A stretch of 6,822 nucleotides of DNA from Gammaproteobacteria bacterium (GTDB taxonomy: Bacteria; Pseudomonadota; Gammaproteobacteria; Tenderiales; Tenderiaceae), in the NCBI GenBank assembly GCA_027001525.1, contig JALTMR010000156.1:1-6822 (forward strand), written 5' to 3'. The position numbers were made by a program, and so were the translations under genes. How positions within the stretch are numbered: the first letter of the stretch is position 1; every line of letters begins with the position of its first letter. Of the stretch, positions 1-6,038 are shown piece by piece. Under the pieces are notes generated by a model. The model ran no database searches. It saw nothing but the letters and a program-made list of their open reading frames with translations, and had not been told where the DNA came from.

Positions 1-887
1 CCCAGGCACTGAACGGTGGTGAGCTGTTCGTTCAGTATCAAATAGGCGAGAAAGATGGTCATTACCGGCCCCAGTGCGCTGATGATGGCCGCATGGCTGG
101 CCCCCAAATGATGAATGCCGGCGTTCATCAGAAAGGTGGGAATGACGGTGGAGAGCACGGCCATCAAAAGGGCCAGGCCATAGACCTCGGTGGGTAGCTG
201 CGTAACGGCATCGTCGTACTGAATGCCGAAATGGATCAGGGTGGCGAGGCAGGCAATGGTCATGGCGTAGGCGGTGAATCGCATCGCTCCCAGACGTTTG
301 ACCATCTCGCCGCTACCGAAGAGATAGATGGCAAACGCCGCGGCGCTGGCGAGGATAAAAGCCGAGCCCAGCAGGGTGTTCTGACCGGCAATAGTGAGCT
401 CTTCGTAGAAAACGATAACGATGCCCACGTAGCTGATGATGAGCGAAACCGCTTCTCTGGCCGTGATGGCCCGGCGCAGAAAAAAGGCGGAGAGCAGCAC
501 CACAAACGTGGGGTAGAGCAGCAGGATCAATCGCTCCAGGCTGGCGCTGATGTAGTTCAGGCCCAGAAAGTCGAAATAGGCGGCCAGATAGAAACCGATC
601 ACACCAAGGCCAACGAGGCGGCGTTTGTCCCCGGCGCTGAGGGGCGCGTGGTCGTTGCGGCGCTCGATAATGTAGATGGCGACGATGAAAAAGGGCAGTG
701 CCATAGCCATTCGCAACGCCATCAAAACAATGGGCGTGACCTGGGTGCCGTAGCCATAGGCCACTTTGATAATGACCGCCTTGGCTGAAAAGCTGAAGGC
801 GGCAAAGAGAACCAGTATCAGGCCGGCCAGTGGTCGTCTCGCGGCTCTGTTATCGCTTCTGTTGGCGGTGATTGTTTGTGTCTTCAC
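1..887 (-). CDS. EamA/DMT-family transporter permease, C-terminus cut by window edge
   Basis: An inner-membrane permease of the drug/metabolite transporter superfamily; the substrate cannot be told. The reading frame is open from a GTG at 887 to the window edge, giving 296 residues. An AGGAG site at 898-894, six bases before the GTG, supports this start. The protein is almost entirely hydrophobic segments separated by short basic loops, matching two tandem EamA repeats. The first repeat runs to about residue 163 (ISYVGIVIVF at 151-160). The second carries the typical end-of-family pattern, with GPVMTIFLAYLILNEQLT at 273-290. EamA proteins are usually about 290-310 residues, so only the last short stretch is probably missing. 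The N-terminal tail of about 18 residues is polar and basic (RAARRP), which suggests a cytoplasmic N-terminus. The gene lies 225 bases downstream of the ABC permease on the same strand and probably has its own promoter. Family assignment is confident; function beyond that is not. Confidence 0.9.
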   Translation of the reverse strand, partial: MKTQTITANRSDNRAARRPLAGLILVLFAAFSFSAKAVIIKVAYGYGTQVTPIVLMALRMAMALPFFIVAIYIIERRNDHAPLSAGDKRRLVGLGVIGFYLAAYFDFLGLNYISASLERLILLLYPTFVVLLSAFFLRRAITAREAVSLIISYVGIVIVFYEELTIAGQNTLLGSAFILASAAAFAIYLFGSGEMVKRLGAMRFTAYAMTIACLATLIHFGIQYDDAVTQLPTEVYGLALLMAVLSTVIPTFLMNAGIHHLGASHAAIISALGPVMTIFLAYLILNEQLTTVQCL

Positions 888-893
888 TACTTG

Positions 894-898
894 CTCCT
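894..898 (-). promoter_or_regulatory. Ribosome binding site for the DMT permease
   Basis: AGGAG on the minus strand, six bases before the GTG at 887. It decides the start, because no ATG lies nearby in frame upstream. Confidence 0.7.
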
Positions 899-994
899 GG
901 GAGCAGGCACGAATTCTTGTTGGAGTGCGAAAAGCGTTGGCCGGATGCAGTCACGTAAGAATCCGTGGCTGCGAGTACGTTGTTTGATTGATTT

Positions 995-1116
995 TTTATA
1001 ACGGGCAGCTACGGGCGTATTGGCGTCGCCATAGCCACCGTCGGGGAGTTGAATAAATGGGATTGTTTGCCGGGTTCATGGGCCACAGAGTAGGTGGGGC
1101 GTGTCGCGCTTGTCAA
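995..1116 (-). promoter_or_regulatory. Candidate promoters for the DMT permease
   Basis: Two weak candidates lie in the 225-base gap before the DMT gene, both on the minus strand. One is a perfect TTGACA (1116-1111), overlapping the stop codon of the ABC permease gene, followed after 18 bases by a poor TACTCT (1092-1087). The other is a TATAAA (1000-995) with no recognisable -35 box 17 bases upstream (CCAATA). I found no convincing intrinsic terminator for the upstream cluster here, so read-through into the DMT gene is also possible. Confidence 0.25.
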
Positions 1117-2321
1117 GACAGCGCTTCGGTCATTTTCACTTTGACGGCCTGGTATGAGGCCACCAAAGAGGCCAGCACAACGATGGCAATCAACACCGCG
1201 CTGGTGGCCAGGTAGTGGGGCCAGGAGAGGTAGACATAGATGGGGTAGCCCTCGGTGCGCCCTGGTGGGGCAGGCATCATCAGGTGGGCGAGGTTGATGG
1301 CGTGGGTGGCGCCGTAGGCGAGCGCCATGCCCAGGCTGGTGGCGAGGATGCCGATCAGACAGGCTTCGAGGGCGAAGTTGGCGATGATGCGCCACGGCGG
1401 GGTGCCCAGAGCGCTGAGAGTGGCGATCTCTTCACGGCGCTGGTGGATGGCCAGGGAGATGGTGTTGGAGATGGCGAGAAAAACCACCACCAGGATAATG
1501 ATTCCCATGACACCGAAGATGCGGTCGTACTGCGACTTGACCTTGTTATACAGCTCCGCCCGCTGATGCCAGCTCTGCACCAGCGCATCGGTTAGCTGCG
1601 GCTGAAGCTGCTGTTTAAAGGCCAGCGCCTGATCGGGCTGCTCCAGGTAGATGGCCAGCTGGCTGATGTTGTCGCTGCCAAACAGGGTGGCGACGGTGGA
1701 GAGGTTGACCATCAGCGTGTGGTTATCAACCTGGGGGTTGCCGGTGTGATAGAGGCCGGCGAGCTGGACGACGACTTCGCCTCTTTGCCCCCCCTTGCCC
1801 AGGGTCTGAAGGGTGAGCAGATCACCGGCCTGGGCGGCCAGCGTTTCGGCCAGCCGGGTGCCCATCACCACATCGGGAATATCATCTTCCCCCAGCCACG
1901 GGTCGAGCACGCCGGTGGTGCGTAAAAAGGGGCCGTGGACCTTGAACTCCACTTGCGGGTCGACGCCGGTGCCGAAAAAGGCGGCACTGTTGTCGCCGTG
2001 GCTGATGAGCCCTTCGAAGCTGGCGCGGGGCAGGCTGCGCAGCACTTGCGGATCATTCTGAAGCTGTTCGCGCAGCGCTTGCCAGTGGCTCAGCGTCAGT
2101 TGCTGGTGGCTGCCGCCGGCGGCGGGGTGGGCACCGGCGGCGATGACGATGACGTGCCCTTGCTGGCGCATGGCGATCTCTTGCAGCGAGTCGTAGGTGG
2201 AGAGCATGAAACCGCCGCCCAGCAGCAGCGCCGTGAGGCCAACGGCAATAATCAACACTGTGCTGAAGACGCGGCCAGCGTTGCGGGCGATATTGCGCAG
2301 GGCGATGAGAAGGCTATGCAT
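1113..2321 (-). CDS. ABC transporter permease, FtsX/MacB (LolCE-like) family
   Basis: The membrane subunit of an ABC transporter in the type VII (MacB/LolCDE/FtsX) superfamily. These couple cytoplasmic ATP hydrolysis to movements in the periplasm rather than moving substrate through the membrane. The 402 residues show the standard order: TM1 at about 20-42, a large periplasmic MacB-type core at about 43-265, then three helices at about 267-292, 313-345 and 368-390. The cytoplasmic segment RREEIATLSALG (296-307) is the conserved FtsX coupling region, and the C-terminus KMTEALS is also typical. The loop MMPAPPG (348-354) resembles the proline-rich loop of a LolE-like subgroup. The ATG at 2321 is preferred over a longer frame from 2414, because the protein then begins directly with the amphipathic MHSLLIALRNIARN and overlaps the ATPase gene by only 8 nt (ATGCATAG). 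That arrangement implies translational coupling. The substrate is unknown; lipoprotein sorting is possible but not shown. Confidence 0.92.
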   Translation of the reverse strand: MHSLLIALRNIARNAGRVFSTVLIIAVGLTALLLGGGFMLSTYDSLQEIAMRQQGHVIVIAAGAHPAAGGSHQQLTLSHWQALREQLQNDPQVLRSLPRASFEGLISHGDNSAAFFGTGVDPQVEFKVHGPFLRTTGVLDPWLGEDDIPDVVMGTRLAETLAAQAGDLLTLQTLGKGGQRGEVVVQLAGLYHTGNPQVDNHTLMVNLSTVATLFGSDNISQLAIYLEQPDQALAFKQQLQPQLTDALVQSWHQRAELYNKVKSQYDRIFGVMGIIILVVVFLAISNTISLAIHQRREEIATLSALGTPPWRIIANFALEACLIGILATSLGMALAYGATHAINLAHLMMPAPPGRTEGYPIYVYLSWPHYLATSAVLIAIVVLASLVASYQAVKVKMTEALS

Positions 2322-2994
2322 CGGAATCCACCCGGCGGCCGTCAAAAAGTGAAATCTTGCGGTCGCACTGTTCGATGACAAAGGCGTCGTGGCTGGCGAT
2401 GAGAAAGCTGGCACCGTGTTCGCGATTCAGCTCCCGCATCAATTGCAGGCTGGCGTATGCGTGTTGGTGGTCCAGGCTGGCGCTGGGCTCATCGGCAATC
2501 ACCAGCTTCGGTTTTTTGATCAGGGCGCGGGCGATGCCGACACGCTGGCGCTCACCGCCGGAGAGCTGCCGGGGCAGGTGGCGGTGGCGCTGGGTCAGCC
2601 CGATTTTTTCCAGCAGGGCATTCACTTCGGCTCTGATCTGCGCTGTGGCCATGCCGTTGAGGTAGAGCGGGTAGGCGATATTTTCAAAGACCGTCATGGC
2701 CGGAATCAGTTGATGGCGCTGGAAGACAAAGCCGATGTGGCGACGACGATAGGTGCAGCGTTGCTGCGGGTTGAGCCGGTCGACGGCGACATCATCCAGC
2801 TGGTAGCGGCCGCTGCTGGGGCTGTCGATCAGGCCGCAGATGTTGAGCAGGCTGCTCTTGCCGCTGCCAGAGGGGCCGACAACGGCGAGAAACTCCCCGC
2901 TCGCCAGTTCGAACGAGACTGAATCCAGCGCCGTTATCTGCTGTCTGCCGCTGCCGTAATGCCTGGCGATGGCGTGCAGTGTCGCGCGGCTCAC
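2314..2994 (-). CDS. ABC transporter ATP-binding protein, MacB/LolD family
   Basis: The cytoplasmic ATPase that powers the FtsX-type permease encoded immediately downstream. All nucleotide-binding motifs are present in its 226 residues: Walker A GPSGSGKSS (40-48), Q-loop VFQ (90-92), signature LSGGERQ (144-150), Walker B LVIADE (164-169), D-loop SLD (173-175) and the switch histidine in ASHD (H202). The length is normal for LolD/MacB-type ATPases. One small departure is DEPSASLD where most of this family reads DEPTGNLD or DEPTASLD; the catalytic glutamate is kept, so activity is expected. The start is a GTG at 2994 with GGAG six bases upstream, placed inside the last codons of the preceding gene, whose TGA ends 3 bases earlier. 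The gene overlaps the permease gene by 8 nt. I give no gene symbol because the sequence does not separate LolD from the many related ATPases. Confidence 0.95.
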   Translation of the reverse strand: MSRATLHAIARHYGSGRQQITALDSVSFELASGEFLAVVGPSGSGKSSLLNICGLIDSPSSGRYQLDDVAVDRLNPQQRCTYRRRHIGFVFQRHQLIPAMTVFENIAYPLYLNGMATAQIRAEVNALLEKIGLTQRHRHLPRQLSGGERQRVGIARALIKKPKLVIADEPSASLDHQHAYASLQLMRELNREHGASFLIASHDAFVIEQCDRKISLFDGRRVDSDA

Positions 2995-2997
2995 GGG

Positions 2998-3636
2998 TCA
3001 CTCCTCCATCTTCTTCAGAAGTGCAGCGGCCTCTTTTCCGTTGAGGCCATCGGGGTCTGTCTCTGTGGTCAGCTTGAGATAGTGTCTGAATTGCTGGGTG
3101 TTGTTGAACTTCTCTGCGGAGGTGGCAGCGGCAAAGTAAATCGCCGCTTGCAGCCCCTGGGGGAGTTCACTGAAGCGGGGGTGATCCAGCAGTTGGCGGA
3201 CCAGATGGCTGCCCTCCTTGAGGCGGTGAAAAACGCTATCGGGAAGATTGATAAAGACATAGGCGGAGACCAGTCGCGTCTCGATGTGCTCAATTTCCGG
3301 CCCCCGGTTGCGAGACAGTTTGCGCAGCGCCCGATCGAGCAGGTTGAGCCCCTCTTCGGTTTCCCGCATGCGATCCAGGGGGCGCTTGCTGATGTTGATG
3401 CCCCGCAACGCCAGTGCGCCGCCTTTGTAGGCCAGTGCCAGGGGGCGGTTGCGGTATTTGTGTTCCAGCTTGGTGGTGGCGCGAATGGCCTTGCGGACGG
3501 CGCGCTTTTCACCGTCGGTGGCGTTGAGGTAGATGGTACGCATCGCCTCAAGGTCTTTTTCAAATTGCGTCTGGGCGTAGGCGGGGGTGAGTTGGCAGAC
3601 AAGGGAGACAAGCAGCAATTGGAGAATCAGTTTCAT
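2998..3636 (-). CDS. Exported alpha-helical (TPR-like) protein of the ABC cluster
   Basis: I do not recognise a named gene. The 212-residue protein starts at ATG 3636 with a good Sec signal peptide: hydrophobic core LILQLLLVSLV and a signal peptidase I site after AYA (residue 21). The cysteine at 14 lacks a proper lipobox, so a soluble periplasmic protein is expected rather than a lipoprotein. The mature part is rich in charged amphipathic helices. Residues 65-138 have the pattern PLALAYKG, then EGLNLLDRAL, then IETRLVSAY and LPDSVF, which resembles degenerate tetratricopeptide-like repeats; this fold is inferred from pattern only. A longer frame from 3723 would destroy the signal peptide and overlap the methyltransferase gene, so it is rejected. 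The start lies 10 bases after the methyltransferase stop with only a weak ribosome site, and the stop lies 3 bases before the ATPase start. A periplasmic partner of the transporter is the natural guess. Confidence 0.82.
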   Translation of the reverse strand: MKLILQLLLVSLVCQLTPAYAQTQFEKDLEAMRTIYLNATDGEKRAVRKAIRATTKLEHKYRNRPLALAYKGGALALRGINISKRPLDRMRETEEGLNLLDRALRKLSRNRGPEIEHIETRLVSAYVFINLPDSVFHRLKEGSHLVRQLLDHPRFSELPQGLQAAIYFAAATSAEKFNNTQQFRHYLKLTTETDPDGLNGKEAAALLKKMEE

Positions 3637-3646
3637 GGTGTGGGTC

Positions 3647-4153
3647 TTATGTTGTCTTTGGTCGAAGGTCGGCGCGTTGCGGTAGTGCCCGCCCTGTTTT
3701 GGCCACACGGTCGTAGAGCACAAGGCTGCCCGCCACCGAGACGTTCAGGCTGAACTCCCCTGGCAGTTGAATGAGTTCGTGACAGGCATCGGTGACGGGC
3801 CGGGGCAGGCCGCTCTTTTCGTTGCCCAGCAGGTAGATGGCCCGGTCGGGGTGGTTGTAGTGTTCGATGGCGCAGGCCTTTTCACTCATCTCCACCCCGA
3901 TCAGGCGCGTGGCGTGGGGAAGGTGTTTTTTCAGGTCATCGATATCGTCATAGTGGTAGAGCGGGATCTTTGACCAAGCGTGGGTCACATCCCCGCGCTG
4001 CTGCCGGTAGGGGCGGCCAACGGTAAAGATAAAGGCCGCGCCGAGGATGTAGCCTGAACGCCACAAGGTGCCGATGTTGGCGTCGTGTACGAGGTTGTGG
4101 ATGCCGATGCCGTAGAACCCCGGATTCACATACTGTTGCTGCAGCCGGGCCAT
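3647..4153 (-). CDS. SpoU/TrmH-family RNA 2'-O-methyltransferase
   Basis: A cytoplasmic SPOUT-fold enzyme expected to transfer a methyl group from S-adenosylmethionine to a ribose 2'-OH in tRNA or rRNA. All three family motifs are visible in its 168 residues. Motif 1 is ANIGTLWRS (25-33), with the conserved Asn26 and the Arg32 thought to be catalytic. Motif 2 is LLGNEKSGL (108-116). Motif 3 is IQLPGEFSLNVSVAGSLVLYDR (128-149), which forms the trefoil knot and SAM pocket. It is a minimal catalytic domain, without the N-terminal substrate-binding domain of RlmB or the extra extensions of TrmH, so the RNA target cannot be predicted; TrmL-like enzymes are of similar size. The start ATG 4153 follows the stop of the small membrane peptide by 2 bases, with a GAAG-type ribosome site inside that peptide's last codons. 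Its place in a transporter cluster is unusual. Confidence 0.9.
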   Translation of the reverse strand: MARLQQQYVNPGFYGIGIHNLVHDANIGTLWRSGYILGAAFIFTVGRPYRQQRGDVTHAWSKIPLYHYDDIDDLKKHLPHATRLIGVEMSEKACAIEHYNHPDRAIYLLGNEKSGLPRPVTDACHELIQLPGEFSLNVSVAGSLVLYDRVAKTGRALPQRADLRPKTT

Positions 4154-4155
4154 GG

Positions 4156-4272
4156 TTACTTCTTGTCTTGCTTCTCGTCGCCGGGCTTTTTAAAGGGCTT
4201 GATGGCCCAGATCACCACGGCGGCTATGACGATGAGAAATCCAAGCTCGGCGAAAATGAAAATGACATCCAC
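4156..4272 (-). CDS. Small single-span membrane peptide (38 aa), first gene of the cluster
   Basis: A short frame of 38 residues, GTG at 4272 to TAA at 4156, that I cannot match to a named family. It reads as a short acidic start (VDVIFIFAE), one strong hydrophobic helix at about residues 10-24 (LGFLIVIAAVVIWAI) and a polar tail rich in lysine (KPFKKPGDEKQDKK). The positive-inside rule places the tail in the cytoplasm and the N-terminus outside. Support for coding comes from the clean protein-like composition, a GAGAG ribosome site about seven bases before the GTG, and a stop only 2 bases before the methyltransferase ATG. An in-frame TTG 15 bases further upstream is an alternative start with a poorer site. 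CcoQ-like oxidase peptides have a similar general shape, but nothing else here supports that. Coding is likely but not proven. Confidence 0.6.
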   Translation of the reverse strand: MDVIFIFAELGFLIVIAAVVIWAIKPFKKPGDEKQDKK

Positions 4273-4344
4273 GTTGATATCTCTCAATAAGTTGAAGGGG
4301 CGTGCAGTTTACTATCTATAGTGCCGCCGATGTATAGCGAGCGT
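4273..4344 (-). promoter_or_regulatory. Probable promoter and leader of the five-gene cluster
   Basis: The bases directly upstream of the small peptide are AT-richer than their surroundings. On the minus strand they hold two -10-like boxes, TATAGA (4320-4315) and TATACA (4336-4331). Neither has a good -35 box at 16-18 bases, so an activator-dependent promoter is possible. The position is supported mainly by context: this is the only gap upstream of the cluster. Confidence 0.22.
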
Positions 4345-4426
4345 TACGGATTCAGGCAGAAATAAGGGCGGGGCGGGGGGACGCAATTGAAGTTAAAGGC
4401 ACTGATGGTTGTTGCTCTGATGGGTG

Positions 4427-4481
4427 GCTGGCGCGAAGGCCAGCGGTGCTGCAGTCTGGTGAAATTAGCAGGTTAACTGCT
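4427..4481 (-). terminator. Weak hairpins after the lipoprotein gene
   Basis: Two short inverted repeats lie at the 3' end of the lipoprotein gene. One is AGCAG/CTGCT (4467-4471 with 4477-4481), whose loop contains the TAA stop. The other is GCTGGC/GCCAGC (4427-4432 with 4439-4444), a perfect 6-bp stem with a 6-base loop. Neither is followed by a T run on the minus strand, so intrinsic termination is doubtful. Confidence 0.22.
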
Positions 4482-5639
4482 GATAAAGGCGTTGAGCCGT
4501 TTGACGGTGGTGCTGTCGCTCATGACAATGCGGCGGCTGATCTCGCCCAGTTTCTCCCGCACATTGCCCGGGAGTATTTTTTTTGCCCGGTCCGGGCGCA
4601 TGAATGATGTGAGCTGCTGCAGCGCAGCTGCCGTTTTGCTCAGCTGCGGATTGGGTGAGATGCGGTTGGCGATTTCGATGGCGACCATCGCCTGGTGGAT
4701 CAGGGCATCGGTCAGGTGGACATTGCGGGTGCGATTCTGGCTCTGCGGGTAGGCGCTGGCGATGATGTAGTCGAGCGAGGGCGTGGCATCGATGTTTCTG
4801 ACCCGCAGCTCGTTGGTGATGGCCTCCAGTGCTACCTGACCGGCAATAAAGTTGGCCACGGCTGAAATTCTCGGATGGGTGCCGACAGCGCCAACCCCGT
4901 TGAGCTGACCATCGACCAGATCAGCGGCCAGGGCGTCGATTACATCGTCCGGCGTCATGTGGCGGCCACTCATGTTGAGCTGGCGGCTGGTTCGTCTGAT
5001 CATCTCACTCAGCGCCTCGTTGGCTTTGGTGATGATGTGGATGTTGGCTTCCGTGGTGAGGGTGCTGGTGGGGTTGTCCTTGAATTCACCGTACAAACCG
5101 AAATTCAGTTGTGATGTAACGCTGGTTGTCGCCTTTTCAATGGTGGTGGGGTCGATGCCGCCGGGTAGCTTCATCGCCGTTTTAGTGATCAGAGTGGAGT
5201 AGGCGTTGATGCTGACCCGCTGCCCCAGAGCGGGGCGGGGGGAGGTCGACAGCAAGGTAAAGCCCGGGTCACCAATCACCAGCAGCTGTGCTTCGTCCCT
5301 GGCGCGATAGATGAGCGGAAAGTCGTCCTTGGCAAAAATGGTCGCCAGCGCAAACGAGCCCTCACCATTTTCCGTGATGCTCTTCTTGACCTCGCCGCGA
5401 CGGGTGGTGATGGTGATCACCCGGTTGTCGACAGGGCCATCCACAATGCTGCCGCGGATGGTGGCCGGCTGCTGCCCCTGGGCGTTACCCAGCGGTGCAG
5501 CGCTGTTCATGCTCATGGGGCTGGCAAAGCTGGGCTGCTTGGTGTCCGCGCAGGCGGCGAGTGTCAGGCAGGCCAGCATCAGCAGTGCATGGTTGAGCTT
5601 GAGGCGGCGGCGAGTTTTCATGGTGTGAACTCTGTTCAT
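4473..5639 (-). CDS. Lipoprotein of unknown function, beta-sandwich plus helical domain
   Basis: I do not recognise a named gene. The 388-residue protein starts with a basic n-region (MKTRRRLKLNH), a hydrophobic stretch and the lipobox LAAC (27-30), so Cys30 should be lipidated. Alanine at +2 favours sorting to the outer membrane. After a low-complexity linker rich in Ser, Pro, Met and Gln (about 34-58), residues 59-135 alternate in the way of a carboxypeptidase-regulatory-like or Ig-like beta sandwich, with GSIVDGPVDNRVITI at 63-77. A conserved-looking INAYSTLITKTA (144-155) then opens a mainly alpha-helical C-terminal region without membrane spans. This order, a small beta domain followed by a 'STLIT' helix, is one I associate with uncharacterised surface lipoproteins. 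The ATG at 5639 gives the longest frame but has no clear ribosome site. The ATG at 5621 has AGAG eight bases upstream and still keeps the whole signal, so it may be the true start. The gene appears monocistronic. Confidence 0.82.
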   Translation of the reverse strand: MNRVHTMKTRRRLKLNHALLMLACLTLAACADTKQPSFASPMSMNSAAPLGNAQGQQPATIRGSIVDGPVDNRVITITTRRGEVKKSITENGEGSFALATIFAKDDFPLIYRARDEAQLLVIGDPGFTLLSTSPRPALGQRVSINAYSTLITKTAMKLPGGIDPTTIEKATTSVTSQLNFGLYGEFKDNPTSTLTTEANIHIITKANEALSEMIRRTSRQLNMSGRHMTPDDVIDALAADLVDGQLNGVGAVGTHPRISAVANFIAGQVALEAITNELRVRNIDATPSLDYIIASAYPQSQNRTRNVHLTDALIHQAMVAIEIANRISPNPQLSKTAAALQQLTSFMRPDRAKKILPGNVREKLGEISRRIVMSDSTTVKRLNAFISS

Positions 5640-5916
5640 TACTTATATAAAGGTACAAAACTGGAAACGGAAAAAATAACCGATTTTTCAGGTAATTAAG
5701 CATGGTTCGTGCCACGGGGTATTTTCTATGGATATCAGTTGGTTAGATAGCCATTTTTGCCATGTGGAAAAGTAAAATCGTTGTCGTTCGGCAACAGTGA
5801 AACAGTCATGGTCAGATAACCTATTGATTTGTAAGGGCGTTGCAGGCGTCACGATTCGGGGACGAGCAGATAGGGGAGAGTACTGATGGCGCCGGCGCGC
5901 CGTTTGGGCCTGTTAG

Positions 5917-5937
5917 CCGGTGGGATCGGATTTTTTT
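5917..5937 (+). terminator. Possible intrinsic terminator upstream of the coiled-coil gene
   Basis: On the plus strand CCGGT (5917-5921) pairs with ATCGG (5925-5929) through one G-T wobble around a GGG loop. It is followed by an A and seven T residues. The stem is short, but the T run is in the right place. No gene on this strand ends here inside the window, so if it is real it ends a non-coding transcript. The T tracts could instead act as an UP-like or curved element for the promoter at 5991. Confidence 0.33.
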
Positions 5938-5990
5938 ACCCCTTTTTTTCGATTTTCGCAAGAGAATTCGGCCAAGCCGGCAATTTTTGA

Positions 5991-5998
5991 TATACAAT
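5991..5998 (+). promoter_or_regulatory. Likely -10 region for the coiled-coil gene
   Basis: TATACAAT contains two overlapping -10-like boxes: TACAAT (5993-5998), which matches TATAAT at five of six positions, and TATACA. It sits about 40 bases before the GTG, predicting a leader of roughly 30 bases. The -35 region is poor (TTCGGC at best). AT-rich tracts at 5943-5956 lie where an UP element would be. Confidence 0.42.
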
Positions 5999-6028
5999 AC
6001 GCCCCCTTTAAGAATACCCCCCATTTAC

Positions 6029-6034
6029 GGAGAA
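6029..6034 (+). promoter_or_regulatory. Ribosome binding site deciding the GTG start
   Basis: GGAGAA, a near-consensus Shine-Dalgarno sequence, ends four bases before the GTG at 6039. It supports a GTG start rather than a downstream ATG. Confidence 0.75.
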
Positions 6035-6038
6035 GTAT

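Larger units (their letters stand above)
5640..6038. other. Non-coding region of about 400 bases between divergent genes
   Basis: No convincing gene is present on either strand. The left part holds the upstream region of the lipoprotein gene, with a TATATA stretch (5648-5643, minus) close to its start. A 6-bp hairpin, GTTGTC/GGCAAC with loop GTTC, lies at 5780-5795. A GC-rich hairpin, GGCGC/GCGCC with a 4-base loop, lies at 5888-5901. A third stem-loop at 5917-5929 is followed by two T7 tracts (5931-5937 and 5943-5949). The right end holds the promoter and ribosome site of the coiled-coil gene. The stretch from about 5780 to 5937 could be a small RNA or a leader remnant; I could not match it to a known riboswitch. 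Confidence 0.5.

Noticed and set aside
231..788. Plus-strand frame of 185 codons across the DMT permease gene
   Set aside because: It is antisense to a clear EamA-family membrane protein, has a low-complexity charged composition (Gly, Asp, Gln, His) and no ribosome site.
1001..1017. Short direct repeat ACGGGC separated by AGCT
   Set aside because: Two copies of six bases in a GC-rich genome are expected by chance, with no third copy or associated gene.
2389..2922. Plus-strand frame of 177 codons
   Set aside because: It is the antisense shadow of the ABC ATPase, whose complete motif set proves the minus strand is coding.
2959..3753. Plus-strand frame of 264 codons
   Set aside because: It is antisense to the exported helical protein and parts of two neighbours. 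The minus-strand frames have a signal peptide, family motifs and ribosome sites; this one has none.
5485..5715. Minus-strand frame of 76 codons starting upstream of the lipoprotein
   Set aside because: Most of it overlaps the lipoprotein signal region in another frame and it turns into unlikely composition (His, Pro, Gln). There is no family resemblance.
5858..5940. Possible glycine or other riboswitch (GGGGAGAG followed by GC-rich stems)
   Set aside because: The conserved core of the glycine aptamer after GGAGAG is missing, and the element is not directly followed by a transport or amino-acid gene.
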